Positions 37,401 through 50,898 of a stretch of DNA of 64,000 nucleotides are shown here, piece after piece. Source of the stretch: Numida meleagris. Its lineage: Eukaryota > Chordata > Aves > Galliformes > Numididae. Each line of letters begins with the position of its first letter. The first letter of the stretch is position 1. A program made the position numbers and the translations under genes. The notes below the pieces were generated by a model. That model was not told the DNA's origin. It worked only from the letters and a program-made list of their open reading frames with translations, and did no database searches. The stretch is from the NCBI RefSeq assembly GCF_002078875.1, contig NC_034410.1:80934832-80998831 (forward strand), given 5' to 3'.

Positions 37401-40400
37401 AATATTGTTATCAGCCTCTTTGTAGACTTCTCTTTCATTAGAGGATTTCTCATATTTTCTCTGAAAAGAGATGAACAAATGAGTATAGAGAAAACCTTTC
37501 CCACAGACAATGAAATGAAGATTAAATCTATTGTTTAACAAGAAAGTATATGAAGGAGACTCTTCTTTCTGAGAGGACTATAAAATTTGTTATCTATAAT
37601 TCTGTTACAACTCATACTGCAACATGAATTTGTAGTACTAGCACTGGAATAAGCATTAGGATGCTGAATAGATAAGTAGGCATCTCAAGATATATGTGCT
37701 GTAGAGATCCTCAATATAGTTTGTGTGATCAGTTTCCTCTCTTAGAAAACAGTAAATAATATGTCTGCTTCAAAATATTATCATGAAGTTTTTCAGAGGA
37801 AACTTTTTGTAATTTACAGAATATTCTGTACACTGCTTGAATGAGCAGAGGCTCACAAAAGCTAAGCCAAAGCCACTTATATCAAGGTAAGTTTTTTCCA
37901 CTTATTTTATGCATTTTAATTTAGTTTTCAAAGTCATATATAATATATACTCTCTCACACACATATACACAAAAAGGAAATAAACTATATATACAGAAAG
38001 AACTTTTCTATGCTTTGAGATCAAGACTAGGAATTCTGATGCAATAGATGATACAAACTTCACTTGACTCTGCAGTTTTTTCCACTGTGGCATAGTTCAC
38101 CAAAGAAATAAGCATTAGATTCTCACTGGACTGATGTCCAGAATAGAGATTCAAGATTACAAGTTCTACTCTGATTCCAGGATTTATAAACTTAGCCCCA
38201 GTTTGCTCCTCAGGTCTTGCTCCCATCTTCCTTGTCCTCACTAAAATCTCCTCTTCCTGTCATGCCTGAAATTCTTCCATACTTACCAGCTTTTCACTTG
38301 TTTTTCCATGTTCCCATACAAAGATTCCTCAACTTGAGTGGCATTAGGGAAAAGTATATATTTTTTTATTGATATTTGAAAAACAATTTAGCTATTATGA
38401 CTGAAATATTTTTAAAGGTAGACTCATGCAGATATCTTGCGATGAACTTTGCAGGCAGAATTCCCTATTTCTGACAAAACTGGAAGTAATTATTTACTAT
38501 TTTGATTATTGTTATTAAAAATAGAGCCTTTCAGTGAGAATCAAGAGATAGCTTCAGAAGATGGCCATTTTGTTATGTTTGCTTAAAAATTTAAATAATT
38601 TTGGTTTGTCTTTTTGTCTTTCCCTTTGTCTTTCTCCTTTTTCTTTTTTTTTCCTGTTTCTCTTTCTTCTTGTTCTTCTTTTTCCCAAATAGCAAACATG
38701 CTTTCAGAAATACATAATATTAATGAGAAAATTACCACTTCTTATGATTTTTTTTGAACATCCTTGTGTAATTTGAGAAAAACTGCAACAGATAGGACAT
38801 TTCTCTGTATTCGATTCTGTCAGTAAGAGTAATTTCTGCAGAACTTATTAGTTTAAGTCATGTTAAATCCTTTAGGGCTTTCCCCTAAGAGCTGTTTGAA
38901 TTGTTTTGCTTAGCAATTTGTCTTAAGAAAGGCTTCTTAGTAGGATATTGCTCTTGTGTTTTCCTGCTACCCAGCTAATGCCAAGTTAAATGTAAATTTT
39001 AACAGATCATAAGACATTGATCAAGTGGTTCCAAATTCAGTAAAATTCAGTCATCAGGTGGCCCAGTAAATTAAGTGAGACACCTATTGTCTTCTATAAA
39101 GCTGAATGTTAATTTAATCCAAAGGAAGTGCTTTGATAAGCAAGAAACATAGTTAAAATTAAGCTTCAGAATCACAAGGAAATACACTTGCACCAAGAAC
39201 AGGTGAAAAATCCTTAAGTACTTTCAAAATATCGTGTATAGTCAGAGTTTACCCTCCTCATATCATTGTACCTTATCTATAAATATAAGAAACTTAACAT
39301 GCTTCTATCTTTTTATTATAGGGCCCCATTAACCAAGTTCAGGTATCTCTTCTTGAAGAAATCTTGTCTTTTCAGATATTTTTATTGGCTCTATTGTAGA
39401 TATAATGGCTAATATAAGTCACCCTACTCAACAGCTACCTGCTGTTTCATGTCTAATAGTAACCATCTATCAGCTGAGGGACCCGCAGGTTCTCTTACAA
39501 AAATCACAGTTCTCTACTTCCAAATTATAATTTTGTGTAATTAAGGAAAAACTTTTCACTAGGTGGTGTGAGAACTTCAAGTGTTATTAATCTGGTTTAT
39601 GTGAGTTATTTTTACATTATCTAAGAAAACCTTAAGCTAAAAGACCTTGCCTTTAAGCTATGAATCATAAACCTTTAAAGATTCTTTTGTAGCTATTTCA
39701 AGTTAAGCTAGACAATTGTGAAAAGTTAAAAAAAAAAAAGGTACAAGTTATTGATGGGGATACTTAGACTCCATAAGTGCCTCTCATGACCATCTTTGAT
39801 TTCCTAAATGGGGGTTTATTGAAGAAAAGATTTCTTCTGTTATAGACAGAAACCAGATTAGAAACATCTATGTAAGACCATAGCTGTAAAAATTGGAGAT
39901 AGATACATCAGCCACATCAATCAAAGAAAATTAAATTCTGTCATGAGGGAGCCAACAGCACTCAGGACTCAAGTATCTGGTATTTAAATGAATCTATCAT
40001 TTCACAAGAAAAGTACAAGAATACAGAGAATTAGAAAACAGATATTATTGTGGAGAAAAAAGTTTGCTTTTGTTATTTGCCACTTAAATTACTATAGGGC
40101 AAATTCTGCAGATCCTTAATCTTATGAACAATTTCTTAGAGTCTAATCAGGTATGTGAAAGATATGCTGTAAAACAGGGTCTTGGAAGTAGGCTCTTATC
40201 TGCCTTCCAGATGTTTAAACAAAGACTTAGTAAAAATAAAAAATGCTAAAGCCTTAGCTATTTCTGACAACTCCATCTATCATTCCTTTACTGTTTATCC
40301 ATAGTGACACTGTATCAGATACATGCAAAAAAAAAAGCCTACTCCACAGGACATAGCAAAGGTTACCAAATGTATGCCGTATTAGCAAAAATACCTCATG

Positions 40401-41835
40401 CATTCTTATTATATATACTATGTCATTAAAAACTAAACAAAATAAAACCCCCAAACTTTAAGTGCCAAGATTTCCCCCTCCAAGCAAGGTTGCTTAGTGA
40501 CTTGGGGGAAAAATAACATTTTTGTGGACATTTGAGGTAAACAGATATGACAATGGAAAGATACTATGATTCAAGGAGACACAGTGCCCTTTAGTTTACA
40601 CTCAACATTCCTACCAATGATGATCAGAACACTTCTAAATGAAGTGAAAAAGATGCACATTAGCAGCAGAAAAATTGCTGCGTCTCCTATGTTTTAAGAT
40701 ATGGAGAGAAACAACTGGTCGCTGAATATTCATTTCACATGAGGCACTATGAGGAATTGTATAACCCAAGATATCTTGTTTCTCCCTCCATAAAGTCAGA
40801 AGTACTATAGATGGATTTCTAGCCATATGGAAGAGATGAAGTTGTGCTGTTCCCACTGGCTATAATGACTAGGAAAGATGTGGCAAACCAGAAAGGAAAG
40901 TGTGGTTACAAGCAGAAGTGACCTTCTGACTTGAAAAAGGGAACTATGAAAGAGTTTGAAGTCTCCCTCACAATCTAATCGCTTGGTGATCCACAAAATA
41001 TCAAATTCCTGTAGCAAATGGACGGCTTTGTTTTGTTGCTCAGTTGACTGAAGAGAAAACAAGATGTGCTGCAGTCAGAGTCTATTCTTTGCACTAGTAG
41101 CAGCAGTAGCTGGGGACAATAACAGTAACTCCTTTGTGCCTGCCCAACTAAGGAACTAAATTTTAACAAGAGGGAGAAATTTCCTGGGTCACCCTGAAGG
41201 ATGGTGCCTGATCTGTGCAGTAGAGTGGACTGAGTTACCTTTCTTTCAAGGAAGAGAAAGAAGCTCCAGTAGTTCACCCACATGTTAGTGGATTTATGCC
41301 TCCTAAACTTCAGATTCACATTGTAGCATTAGAGAAGTTAAACTACCCTCCCTACAGTGAATGACTTATAGAACACTGAGATCAGCATAAATTATACAAC
41401 TTAATGAAAAAAAATATAGTGTTAATTATCCATAGCCAGTAGTGGCATACTTTTTTAAGGAACTGTTGTTCTGAATAAATAGTTTTCATTCATCTTTGTT
41501 TGTACGTCTTTCCTTATCCAATTACAAATCAAGTATCTAATCTCAATGCATGAAAGTTTCTTGTGAATTATAAAAAGAGTTGAAGATAATTATGTTTTCC
41601 ATTGCAAACTATTCAAGGTGATGGAGAAAGACTAGGAGGGCAAGAAAAAAAATATCTTTGATTGTTACAGTAATTGATTCTTACAAGTGTAATTCTATAC
41701 AGAAAAAAATAGAACAATATTTGTCATTTAAATGCTCCATACCATTTACAGGATGTGACCTGAAATAAAACATATAAGAAATGGATGCCATTTGCCTCTT
41801 TAAGAAAAGATATCCTACAGCATGAAATATATACA
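34489..41835. other. Long stretch without recognised genes
   Basis: About 7.3 kb of AT-rich DNA. It contains G10 at 34711-34720 and a pyrimidine-rich tract at 38605-38686. The segment 40830-41330 is slightly GC-richer and has overlapping minus-strand open frames of 114 and 85 codons without any recognisable domain. No LTR, CR1 tail or mariner end was seen. Confidence 0.4.
38605..38686. repeat. Polypyrimidine tract
   Basis: About 80 bases are almost entirely C and T with scattered G (gtctttccctttgtctttc pattern). It is long enough for unusual DNA structure, but no mirror symmetry is obvious. Confidence 0.8.
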
Positions 41836-42375
41836 TAGGTCACTCCAAAGCTACTGCCTTCTATTTATAACCATAGAAACCACAACACATAAAAAGAATA
41901 CTATAACACTATTTGATAGAACACATTCTCAGCTACAAAACACTATGTTTCAATATAGTCACCACCATTAGCTATTCATTGCTGGTGAAAATGCATGAGA
42001 GCCTGCATGCTACACATAAAAATCTACACCAGAAGAGGTGAACGGCTGTTGCTGGCACCACTGCTGAAATGCACCATACGCCATCTCACATCCACTCTTT
42101 GGTCTCCATAAACATTCAGCGTTGATGAATGTCAATGGGTGCAATTTTTTCCACATGGAATAATTCAATAGCACACCTTCTATTCATCCACACTTCCATG
42201 TCTGACACCATTTTGTCAGACTGCCACTCTGCTGTCATCTGTTGCATGGCAACAATGTTTAATGGAATATTGGTTTGAAAGTTCAGCCTCCACTGTCATA
42301 CCACCAACACCCACCTCTGATGTAGTGAGCCAACATAGTAAAATAGGAGGCATTACTTTCAGAGCAGCTCTCATA
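41836..42375 (-). mobile_element. Mariner, internally deleted, complete with both TIRs and TA duplications
   Basis: The best preserved copy in outline: TA at 41836-41837, left TIR starting ggtcactccaaag, right TIR ending ...ttcagagcagctctca, TA at 42374-42375. The element is about 536 bp between the TA pairs. The transposase start (minus strand, complement of ...cttccatgtctgacaccat near 42190-42215) is recognisable but has frame-breaking changes. As in the other copies, the catalytic region is missing with the same order of remaining parts, so one deletion derivative was amplified using transposase from elsewhere. Mariner/Tc1 elements duplicate TA on insertion, as seen here. Confidence 0.92.
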
Positions 42376-45299
42376 TTTTAATTAATAACTATTTGTATTT
42401 TACTAAGTATTCCATAAGCAGAAGTTTCATCACGGTTATGAAACATGTATTCTTCTTACTTTGTTTCCAGTGTCTTTTCATTTGCTTTGAACCAGAAATT
42501 ATTACTTTAATCATTTATGTAGTTTATACTAAGAATCTATCAATAGTACTATGTGGCTGAAACTAACTGATAGCAAAATAGAAGTTGAATGAGCACTGCT
42601 GAATCTTCATTTTGAATATATGCTGTCTCTTTATTTCAGTCATTTATTCTTTTTTTTTATCCTTTCAGACAGTGTTACAGAGAATAATTACATGGTAGTT
42701 AAAATGGTAAAAAAAAAAATAGTACATTTCCCTTTCAAGAATGGTTCTTTTCTATCTTGAATCCACTGTATAGTGTAGAACACAAGCTTCTATGTGATAA
42801 ATTGGATATTGTGCAGTACTATACGCAGCAAAAGTGATTAACACCATGAAAATAGGCTGACATCATTTTCAGGCAGATGTAGGAACATTTCATATGTTAG
42901 ATATTAAATACTGCAGGAATTTCATATTGAATAATTTGAATGCCTAAGGAGTATTACTTTGTATTCTAAATTATAGTCATTAAAATGCCATTGTAATAGA
43001 CTCCTTAATATTAACTGAGCATTCCTCATTACGCAACAAGTAAAATTATTACTTTTGCTGAGGCTTCCTTTCACTCTTCAGTTTCAGCATTCTTTAATGT
43101 GCAGTAAAGATCTCTGTGAACCACACAAAATGCACAACAGTGTCTAAACCAAAGAGTTCTTGTTTTCCAGAAAGCAAAATGAGAACATTATATACAATAG
43201 GGAAATGCTAGGGAGTCATAATCCTAGTTCCACTGGTTAAAAATCTAAACAATTTTCAGAGATAGAAGCCATTTCAATATTATACGCTAATACTGATCTT
43301 CAATACTTACTCTTGCACAGCACCCCAATTGTTGGCATAAGGTAACACAAACAATGTTCTTTAATTTGGAGGCAAATTCTCCCAGTTGTAATTTTAATAG
43401 CATTAGGGAGGAGTTTTTATTCCAAATTTTGAAGATAAAATTAGGTTCCACTTATTTGAGAAAATCAATACATTTCATAAGAGCAAGTTTGAAGAGATTA
43501 TTTTTTGCGAAGACATTCTATCTTCAAGATCACAATGTCTTTTGGTGTGATATCTAAGGAATGTGATCTCAACAAGGTTAAAATTAAATTATTAGCAGGA
43601 CATTCTGATACTGCAAAACAATGAATGGCTAAAGAAAGTAATTAATAAAAAGCCAGGTTTTATAGTATCATGGTGGCTCACAGCAGCAATGGTTAATAGT
43701 TGCAGCATCTGCAACTTACAGAAATTGGACTGTAACAGACAAAATTTCACTTTGCAACAGAAAATGAGTGAAATAAATTCTGCTCAAAAGGGAAACATTT
43801 GAATTCAATCTTGCTTACGTATCAACAGGTTGTAGATAAATTTAGGGAAGTATCCTTCATGTCAGTTATACACATTTCTTTCTTTCAGGTTTTGTAGCCT
43901 AAGGGATGAATTCTGTTATAGTTTTTAACATCAATTTATCTAACATACCCAACAAAATATTTTAGCAATTCTATTAAAAAAAATAAATCTCAAGTGCCCT
44001 ATAAAAGTAACTAGGTGGAAAAACTCAAGGACCTCTTCTTTCTGCTTTTAACATTAAGCTTGCTGAAAAGGAAGTGTCAGTCTGGTCATCTAGAAAACAC
44101 AGAATCTTTAAAGCTCTGTAAAGTTTTACAATGATTTTTCCACTTGTTTCAAATCAAAGCCAGTTTGCAACATACTAAGAAGAGAAGAGGTGCAGGTTGT
44201 GAAAATGCCTAGTAATTTAGAATAAATAAGTATAAAGTCAGTCTTTAAATTGGAATGTGACAAAGTTTCAGAAAACAAAGGAAATAACAACAGAATACTC
44301 TGCCAATGTGAGAAAAGTAACATTAAAAGGACAACACACAATACCAACAGTAGAAACAATAGGAGTTCCACTCAGGGAAACTTAAATTAATGCTAACGGT
44401 CATCAAATACGTGACTTCTAAACAATATCACAGACACCTGTAGGTTTTCCCCTTAAACTCCACATTTACTGAACTAAACTTTATCGGTCTTACTGAACAA
44501 CTGAACCTACAAAAAAAGAAAACAAGCAAACAAAACCCTACTGACAAATGCTACTGACAGCACGTGGGATTTAAAATGCATTTTTGAAGAATTCCACATG
44601 CCTCAGGAAGGAAAAACTTTTCTCTGCAAACTTTGTCAAAGAAAAGGGAATTACTAAATCCCACTCCCCACAGCTATAAAAAAAAAAGTGAAATATTAAA
44701 TAATGAATAGATAATATTCTATTTCTATCTCAAAATTGGCACCTATTTAAGGTAATATTCCAGTCTGTCCTGATCAAACAGGAAAATAGAAGGTTGACAA
44801 AATTATTTAACTTTTATTTGTTCTTGAGTAATGTAGTGAAATGCTTTTGTAAACAAGAATTATAATCTTTGCAACATTTGTTTTATGTTGTTTAGTTCTG
44901 CTGAATAAAGAACATCAGGCTAAAGAACTGCTGATTTCTAGGAAATTATTCAAGAGAAAGCACTAAGGAGTTATTCACAAACTCTTTTTAAAATTACTGA
45001 TGCTAAAAATCTGTAGACCTCACTATGGAAAATTATGGATCTACATACAGGACCATACTTAGCTGGTTTGTAAACTAAATTTGATTTTCTTCCTGTTTCC
45101 CTGCATTTTTAAGTTATATCAATGGCCAAGGAAGAGTCAAAGGTAAACTTTAGTTTGACAATAGATTTAAGTCTTTGTTCTGCTACATTTCTACATTTTA
45201 ATTTTTGCATGGAGGGAAAAGGCATTACATAACATCTTGCTTAAGTTATTATTTTGTTAACCTTGTGTAATGCTATAACACATTGGAAAGCGCAGCAGT

Positions 45300-45610
45300 G
45301 ACAGTGTAGTAGCAAAGCCCCAAGATGAAGCAAGTGAGGATAGGCTCAAATGCAGCATCCACAGACACAGAAACAGGAAAGAATCTGCTTACCCTCAGAA
45401 GACCTCAGGTACACAGGGATCTCCAGCAAGATACTCTTATCTCCACTGCCAACCCTTAAATGAGTTCTGGGAAGCAGTGGATCCTGGTGCATTGCATACA
45501 CCTGAGCTCCTCTGGGTTGGCCCTGCCTTCCCACTAGGCGCTCAATCATTGTTTCAAGCCATGACTTAGCATTTCCGTTACACCTTGCAATGAAGTTCAT
45601 TTTATTGTCT
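45300..45610 (-). other. GC-richer patch, possible degraded LTR or other repeat
   Basis: The patch differs in composition from its AT-rich surroundings and looks like part of an interspersed repeat; on the minus strand it has a GGTAAGCAG splice-donor-like site. An 84-codon frame on the minus strand shows no domain I recognise. I found no TG...CA ends with a target duplication, so its class stays open. Confidence 0.25.
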
Positions 45611-45907
45611 TTTCTGTGTAGTCAAAAGAAGTAGCAGTATTTCATTGTTCAAGTTAATAGAATGCCCTAAGGTCAATCCATGTTTTCTGATCTGTAGATA
45701 CCTTTATATATTTCATGATAGTTTTTCACATTATATACTTTTCTCCAACTAACTCTGTAATGTCCATCAAAGTTTTTATTTCCATAATTAGTTTGATTAT
45801 TGTATATTTTTTGCTGAGAAATCTGTCCATGAGTTACAATGAACTTGCATGGTTTATTATCTTATTTTTGAGTGCATATATTCTGTTCGGTTTTCTTTTT
45901 CTTCCAC

Positions 45908-45934
45908 AAAATAAAATAAAATAAAATAAAAAAA
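45908..45934. repeat. (AAAAT)n microsatellite
   Basis: About five AAAAT units ending in an A-run. Confidence 0.9.
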
Positions 45935-46263
45935 TGTATATAAATCTGTGAAGTCAGTGGAGACAGATTGCAAATATATATTTATACACTTGACCAATAC
46001 ATTCTCTAAACTTATCAGCAATCTCTCTTTGATGAACAAAATTAAAATAGCTAATTAGGGTCACTTTTACAGCACGTTTGTAGTTGCTACTACATTCACT
46101 GGAAAATGCAATGAAAAAGAGGCTCACAGGCAAAGAGCTGATAATCAGCAACTTATCAAGATTTGATCTGTAGTGAACTTTCACACATCAAATAATTGTT
46201 GCTGCCTCATCTCCTAACATCATTGCTAAATGTCAATATATAAATATGTGTGAGTCTACCATA

Positions 46264-46290
46264 AAGGTAGATTATCGGTTAATCTACCTT
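46264..46290. repeat. Inverted repeat, 11-bp arms, 5-base loop
   Basis: aaggtagatta and taatctacctt are exact reverse complements around tcggt. Confidence 0.85.
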
Positions 46291-46653
46291 CATTACCTCT
46301 ATATCTACATTCAAATCTGATATTAAACTTCTTCTTTGCTTCCCATTCCAAAATGTTACACAGTTTAATATTTTTGGAAACAGATACTGCTCAAGCAGCA
46401 TCTGAGTGTGTAATACAAGGGGAAGAGTTTCCAGTGTTTTTATAACACTGTTTGAAAATTTGATAGAACAGTAAGAAAGAACAATGGCTGTCAGTTTAGC
46501 TGCCAATTCTATTGCCAAATCTATTTTCCAAATAGATTTAGGGCATGCCATCAGACATTCCTCAGTATTTAGACTTTGCTAGTCTTCAGTGTAATTGTGT
46601 CCCACAGGCTGCCTAAGTATCAGGAAGTCAAATTAAATTTACCCAGAGTAGTT

Positions 46654-47255
46654 ATAGAATCATAGAATCATAGAATGGCTTGGGTTGGATTTCTTCTACT
46701 AGTTTGTATACACATCTGGGATTACTTTGACCCAAGTGCAAAACCTTGCACTTTGCTTTGTTGAATCTCACTGAGTTCACAAGGGTCCACCTTTAGAGTT
46801 TATCAAGGTCACTCTGGATGGGATCCCTTCCTTCTGTTGTATTAACCACAGCTCTCAGCTTGGTGTCATCAGCAAACTTGCTGAGGGTGCACTCAATCCT
46901 ATCATCTCTATCATAAAGACATTGAAGAGTACTGGACCCAAGACGAACCCCTGGGGGACACAGCTCGTTACTGGTCTCCACATGGACATAGAGGTATTGA
47001 CCACAACCCACTGGCTGTGACCTTCCAACCAATTCCTTATCCAAAGAATAGTCCACCCTTCAATTCCATATCTCTCAAATTCAGAGAGAAGGATGTGGTG
47101 GGGAACCATGTCAAAGGCCTTGCAGAAGTGCCGATAGATGACATCAGTTTCCTTCCCTTTGACTACCATTGCCATCACTCCATCATAGAAGGCCACCAGA
47201 ATGGTCAGATATGACCTTCCCTTGGTGAAGCCATGTTTGCTGTCTCAGATCATGC
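46654..47255 (-). mobile_element. CR1 LINE, internally deleted, with 3' tail
   Basis: The left end has the CR1 tail and the last bases of the 3' UTR (catagaatggcttgggttgg). Instead of continuing into the ORF2 C-terminus it jumps at about 46690 to the region just after the reverse transcriptase active site (complement of GGTTTTGCACTTGGGT near 46730-46750) and then runs back through the palm domain to about 47255. The ORF2 C-terminal part that is present in the copy at 2681, and most of the 3' UTR, are missing. The element is also 5'-truncated. Confidence 0.88.
46793..47196 (-). pseudogene. CR1 ORF2 reverse transcriptase palm remnant (frameshifted)
   Basis: Two overlapping minus-strand frames together cover the reverse transcriptase palm. 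The upstream frame (47196 to about 46900) has the [11 protein letters not shown] block with its aspartate, WIRNWLEG, and the PVTSCVPQG...LGPVLFN block. The downstream frame (47056 to 46793) carries the active-site FADD motif in KFADDTKL and then [12 protein letters not shown] frameshift between them, near 46900-46920, breaks the protein. In CR1 this enzyme copies the element's RNA at a nicked target; this copy lacks the endonuclease and is dead. Confidence 0.85.
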
Positions 47256-47664
47256 GAGTTGATTTATAGAGTTGATTTAGCACCAAATGGGAACAAGATA
47301 ATTCCCATGAACACAGGTGATTCCATCTGAACTGAAAGTTCTCTGAGATTCTGTCTTTGTAATTTGTAAGATCTATTCTAGTGAAATAAAATTGAATTCT
47401 TAAAAGAATTAGAGCAGTAGGAGAAAATTACCTAGCAACAGCAGCAAATACTAGATAGAAATAACATATTCACATACATATTTATGTATTCACTTTCCTT
47501 CTCTTCCTTGTTTGCTTGTTTGTTTTGTGAGAACAGGTTACTTTTGTTTGATTCAAGGAGACAGAGAGAGGAAGATGAGAGAGAGTATATCACAGTACAA
47601 TGATATAGCAGTGAAGACTTTGTGGGTGGCTAAGCTTTACAGTAGATAAAAAAACAGCTGCATT

Positions 47665-47708
<44 letters not shown>

Positions 47709-50483
47709 GAGAACCTGCATTCAAGCTAAACTTAACAGATCAAATATAAAATAATCTGCAGTTAGAAAGAACTGTGATCACAATAGCAAGATGCTGGCAG
47801 TCAGAGGCTGAGCTACAGGCACAGACTTCACTCTTGTGTTTCAGCCTCCTGTACCCTGTAAGACCTCACTCTTGCATGTAATGTAAGTTTATTGACCTAT
47901 CTAAGCCGAAGCATACCTGTCTTTATAGAATCAGTGCCTTGACCTGTACAGTTACTGCTCTGATCAAGAACAGCCTTTCTCTTCACTTGATTTCATTAAT
48001 GATAATCACAAACTATTTAACCTTGATTATATATAATTAAATTAAAATACTCAAGGAATCACAAGGAGCAGTTGTATGTTGCTCACAGGAGCTTTGCCTA
48101 AAATAATTCATAACTGTTAATGGCAGGGATTTAAATAAAATTGAAGTATACATAATGTATCAATTATTTTTAGATACAAGAAAGTCAGATCATAGAACAT
48201 TTTTACTTTATTTTTTTCTCTACCACCACCTCCAGTGATACTATGTGGTCTGACAAATGATACTGGATTTTAAATTATTGAATCATATTTTTCTGCACAC
48301 GCTTTCTCACTTTTATGATCTTATATTGTCAGTATTTCTTATAGAATAAAATCCAAAAACATTATATATGCTTCCATTTTCTGTAACATTTTAATCTAAA
48401 GTAATTCACAATAGTTTCAATGTTGAATTCATATACGGAGATATCCAGTTCCTGGCCACATTTAAAAATGTGCTGAGTATTTGCCACACTAGCCACCTTT
48501 ACAAAATCTGTCTCCTGCTTATTTAAATGTTTTGAAGAACTTTAATTCCACAGCAACAGAGCACCATTCCAAAGTTTTAAAATAAAAGTAACTATGATGT
48601 TGTCTCTCCTTTCTCTTGCTAATCCTTTATGAGAGCTAGTTTGATTAGATAATGGAGTAGAGGGTTTTCTCTTTGTGCCAGTGGTTCCATGTGTATTCCA
48701 TGTGTGAGAAACAATCACAGAGGAGAAAGAAATGAATTTTGGTTTTAGTTTAAATAATGATGAAATCTACAGTCATTTTCCTTTCTTATAAGTTCTGAAA
48801 ATAGTATTTCCAACACCTGTATGACTCTCAAGATTAAACATCAGGAAAGTGCTTAAAAATAGTTTTGTTTTTTTTAAAAAAAGAATATTTTTTCAAAACC
48901 CTGTCCCATAAATGATTTAACATTTTCTATCACTGAGTAGTAAGCACACAGTAATGTTACTTACCAACTTTTAGAAACAGCAATGTGTTGAAAAATTTAG
49001 TATATTTTTGTGTAAATAATGTAATGCATAAAATAAATATTGTAACTCTGTGAGAAGTTCCAGCATGCTTTGTTGCATTTTCTACTTATAAAATATTGAG
49101 TCAGAGTAAAAAAAAATCATTAGACATTACTAATATTTCTTCTTATCAGTTAAATTTTAAGTTAGCTGTCTTTATTAAAAAGTTACGATGATTTACTTCA
49201 ATTTTCCAGTAGAACATCTGCAACTTAGAATACCAGCATAGGCTTTCCAGCGGTTGTTTGTTCCACCTCCAACCATGGCTAATAGTGCACACTTTGAGAA
49301 AGAGTACATGAACAATACTTCTCCCAGTATATATTCTCAGCTTTTTACAGCCAGTAATTTAGGGACTTACGAATTCAAAGGCCATCTGCACATCATTATT
49401 GTTAATAGCTTTTAATTTGTTTTTTGAATATAGTTGAAACTTTAGATGTCCCACAGTATTCTTCAGGAGTAAGCTAATCAAACTTAAAAGTTATTGTATG
49501 CTCCAACCCTGTTCACTGTATCGCATTAAATAGTGAATTACATGAAAATTTGACAATGTGCTTTCTTGAGAAGTTAAATGTAAATGTAGTATATATCAAA
49601 ATGCTTTCTGGTCCCTCCAATGATGTCAATTTTGAGTCTGTTATGGTTGCTCAATACTTACAGTGTTTCCATCTAAACCACAAACTACAACTTATGAACT
49701 AGTAAAGTAAATAGTCTTTTCCTATGTTTCTATGAAAGAGAAATAGTATTCAGCACATAAAAATTACAAAAATGAAATTCATAAGAAAGCATCTACATTA
49801 AAAACTATATTTTCACTTGAAATTGGAGCATGTTTTCTTCTTGAATAAGTGAATTCACCAAACTTTATTCAAGTCTAAAAAGCTTTTACCTAAACCTAAA
49901 AAGGTTTTGGTGATATTCAAATTATCATCTTATCAGAAAACAACTGATTCTAATGAAAATCTCCGAGAAATTCCTTTCTCGTAACATTTCTTCTTCTCCA
50001 TATAGGTGAGCTAAGAAAGACTGTTAATATCATGGAAGTCTTCACTAAATGCTATGGCAGCGCAACTTAAAAAAAATTGTATTTTGCCGGCATATCTGTA
50101 AAATATCAGTGGTGGAAGTAGCATTTATACTTCTGTGTGAGCTTATACCTTATCACACCAAAGCTCTTCATATACAGTTTCCCTCTGAAAAGGGAAAACA
50201 AATTATACATACACAAGTGTAGATATATCCAACTTTCTGCCAGCTACACTTTCCCCAGTGAGAGAGGACACAAGGGAAAAAGCAAGAAGGGAACTTGACA
50301 ACATAGACAGCTTCCAGGAGTGTAGGTAAAACAGATTTCTTTTTTTTTTTTTTTTCACCCTGCTAGATTTCCTAAAGGTGAGTGATTTTAGATCAAAAAG
50401 CCATAATTAACAGCTGTTACTCTTATCCTCAATCTGGATCTAAAAGTATCAGGTGAGACACTTGTCTAAGGACTCATTGACAT
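47256..50483. other. No recognised gene; possible ancient LINE relic
   Basis: About 3.2 kb of AT-rich DNA with the (CA)n(TA)n repeat at 47666-47708. The segment 49226-49420 (ttccagcggttg...tttagggactta) resembles an old amniote LINE 3' region, but the match is weak. No LTR was seen. Confidence 0.35.
47666..47708. repeat. Compound (CA)n(TA)n microsatellite
   Basis: CA units with one TA interruption pass directly into TA units. Confidence 0.92.
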
Positions 50484-50898
50484 TCACAGAATCACAGAAT
50501 TGTAGGGGTTGGAGGGACCTCTAGAGATCAAGTCCAACCCCCTTGTAAGAGCAGGCTCCCTAGAGTAGGTTGCACAGCTAGGCGTCCAGGTGAGTCTTGA
50601 GTGTCTCCAAAGAAGGAGACTCCACAGTCTGGGCAGCATGTTGCAGTGCTCCATCATCCTCACTGTGAAGTTCTTATGCACATTTGTGCGGAACTTCCTG
50701 TGCTTCAGTTTGTGTCCATTTCCTCTTGTCCTATCACCACACACCGCTGAAGAGTCTGGCCTCATCCCTCTGCCTCCCAATCCTTAGATATTGATAGATT
50801 TATAGACATTGATCAGATCCTCTCTAAGTCTCCTTATCTCAAGGTTGAATAGACCCAGGTCACTCAGCCTTTCCTCATAAGAGAGGTGCTCTAGACAG
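50484..50898 (-). mobile_element. CR1 LINE, 5'-truncated, different subfamily
   Basis: The left end carries a CR1 tail (tcacagaatcacagaatt), then ggggttggagggacc and a 3' UTR of a different subfamily from the 52771 copy, and then the ORF2 C-terminus. Minus-strand frames show SAVCGDRTRGNG-like and LEHLSYEERLSDLGLFNLEIRRLREDL blocks in two frames, so ORF2 is broken. The element ends near 50898. Confidence 0.88.

Larger units (their letters stand above)
42376..46653. other. No recognised gene; one LTR-like patch and one hairpin
   Basis: About 4.3 kb of AT-rich DNA. The part 45300-45610 is GC-richer and listed separately. An AAAAT/AAATA repeat lies at 45908-45934. Inverted 11-bp arms occur at 46264-46274 and 46280-46290 around a 5-base loop. 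No CR1 tail is seen until 46654. Confidence 0.4.

Noticed and set aside
40805..41319. Overlapping minus-strand frames of 114 and 85 codons
   Set aside because: The segment is slightly GC-richer, but neither product resembles a known protein and no splice or promoter context is visible.
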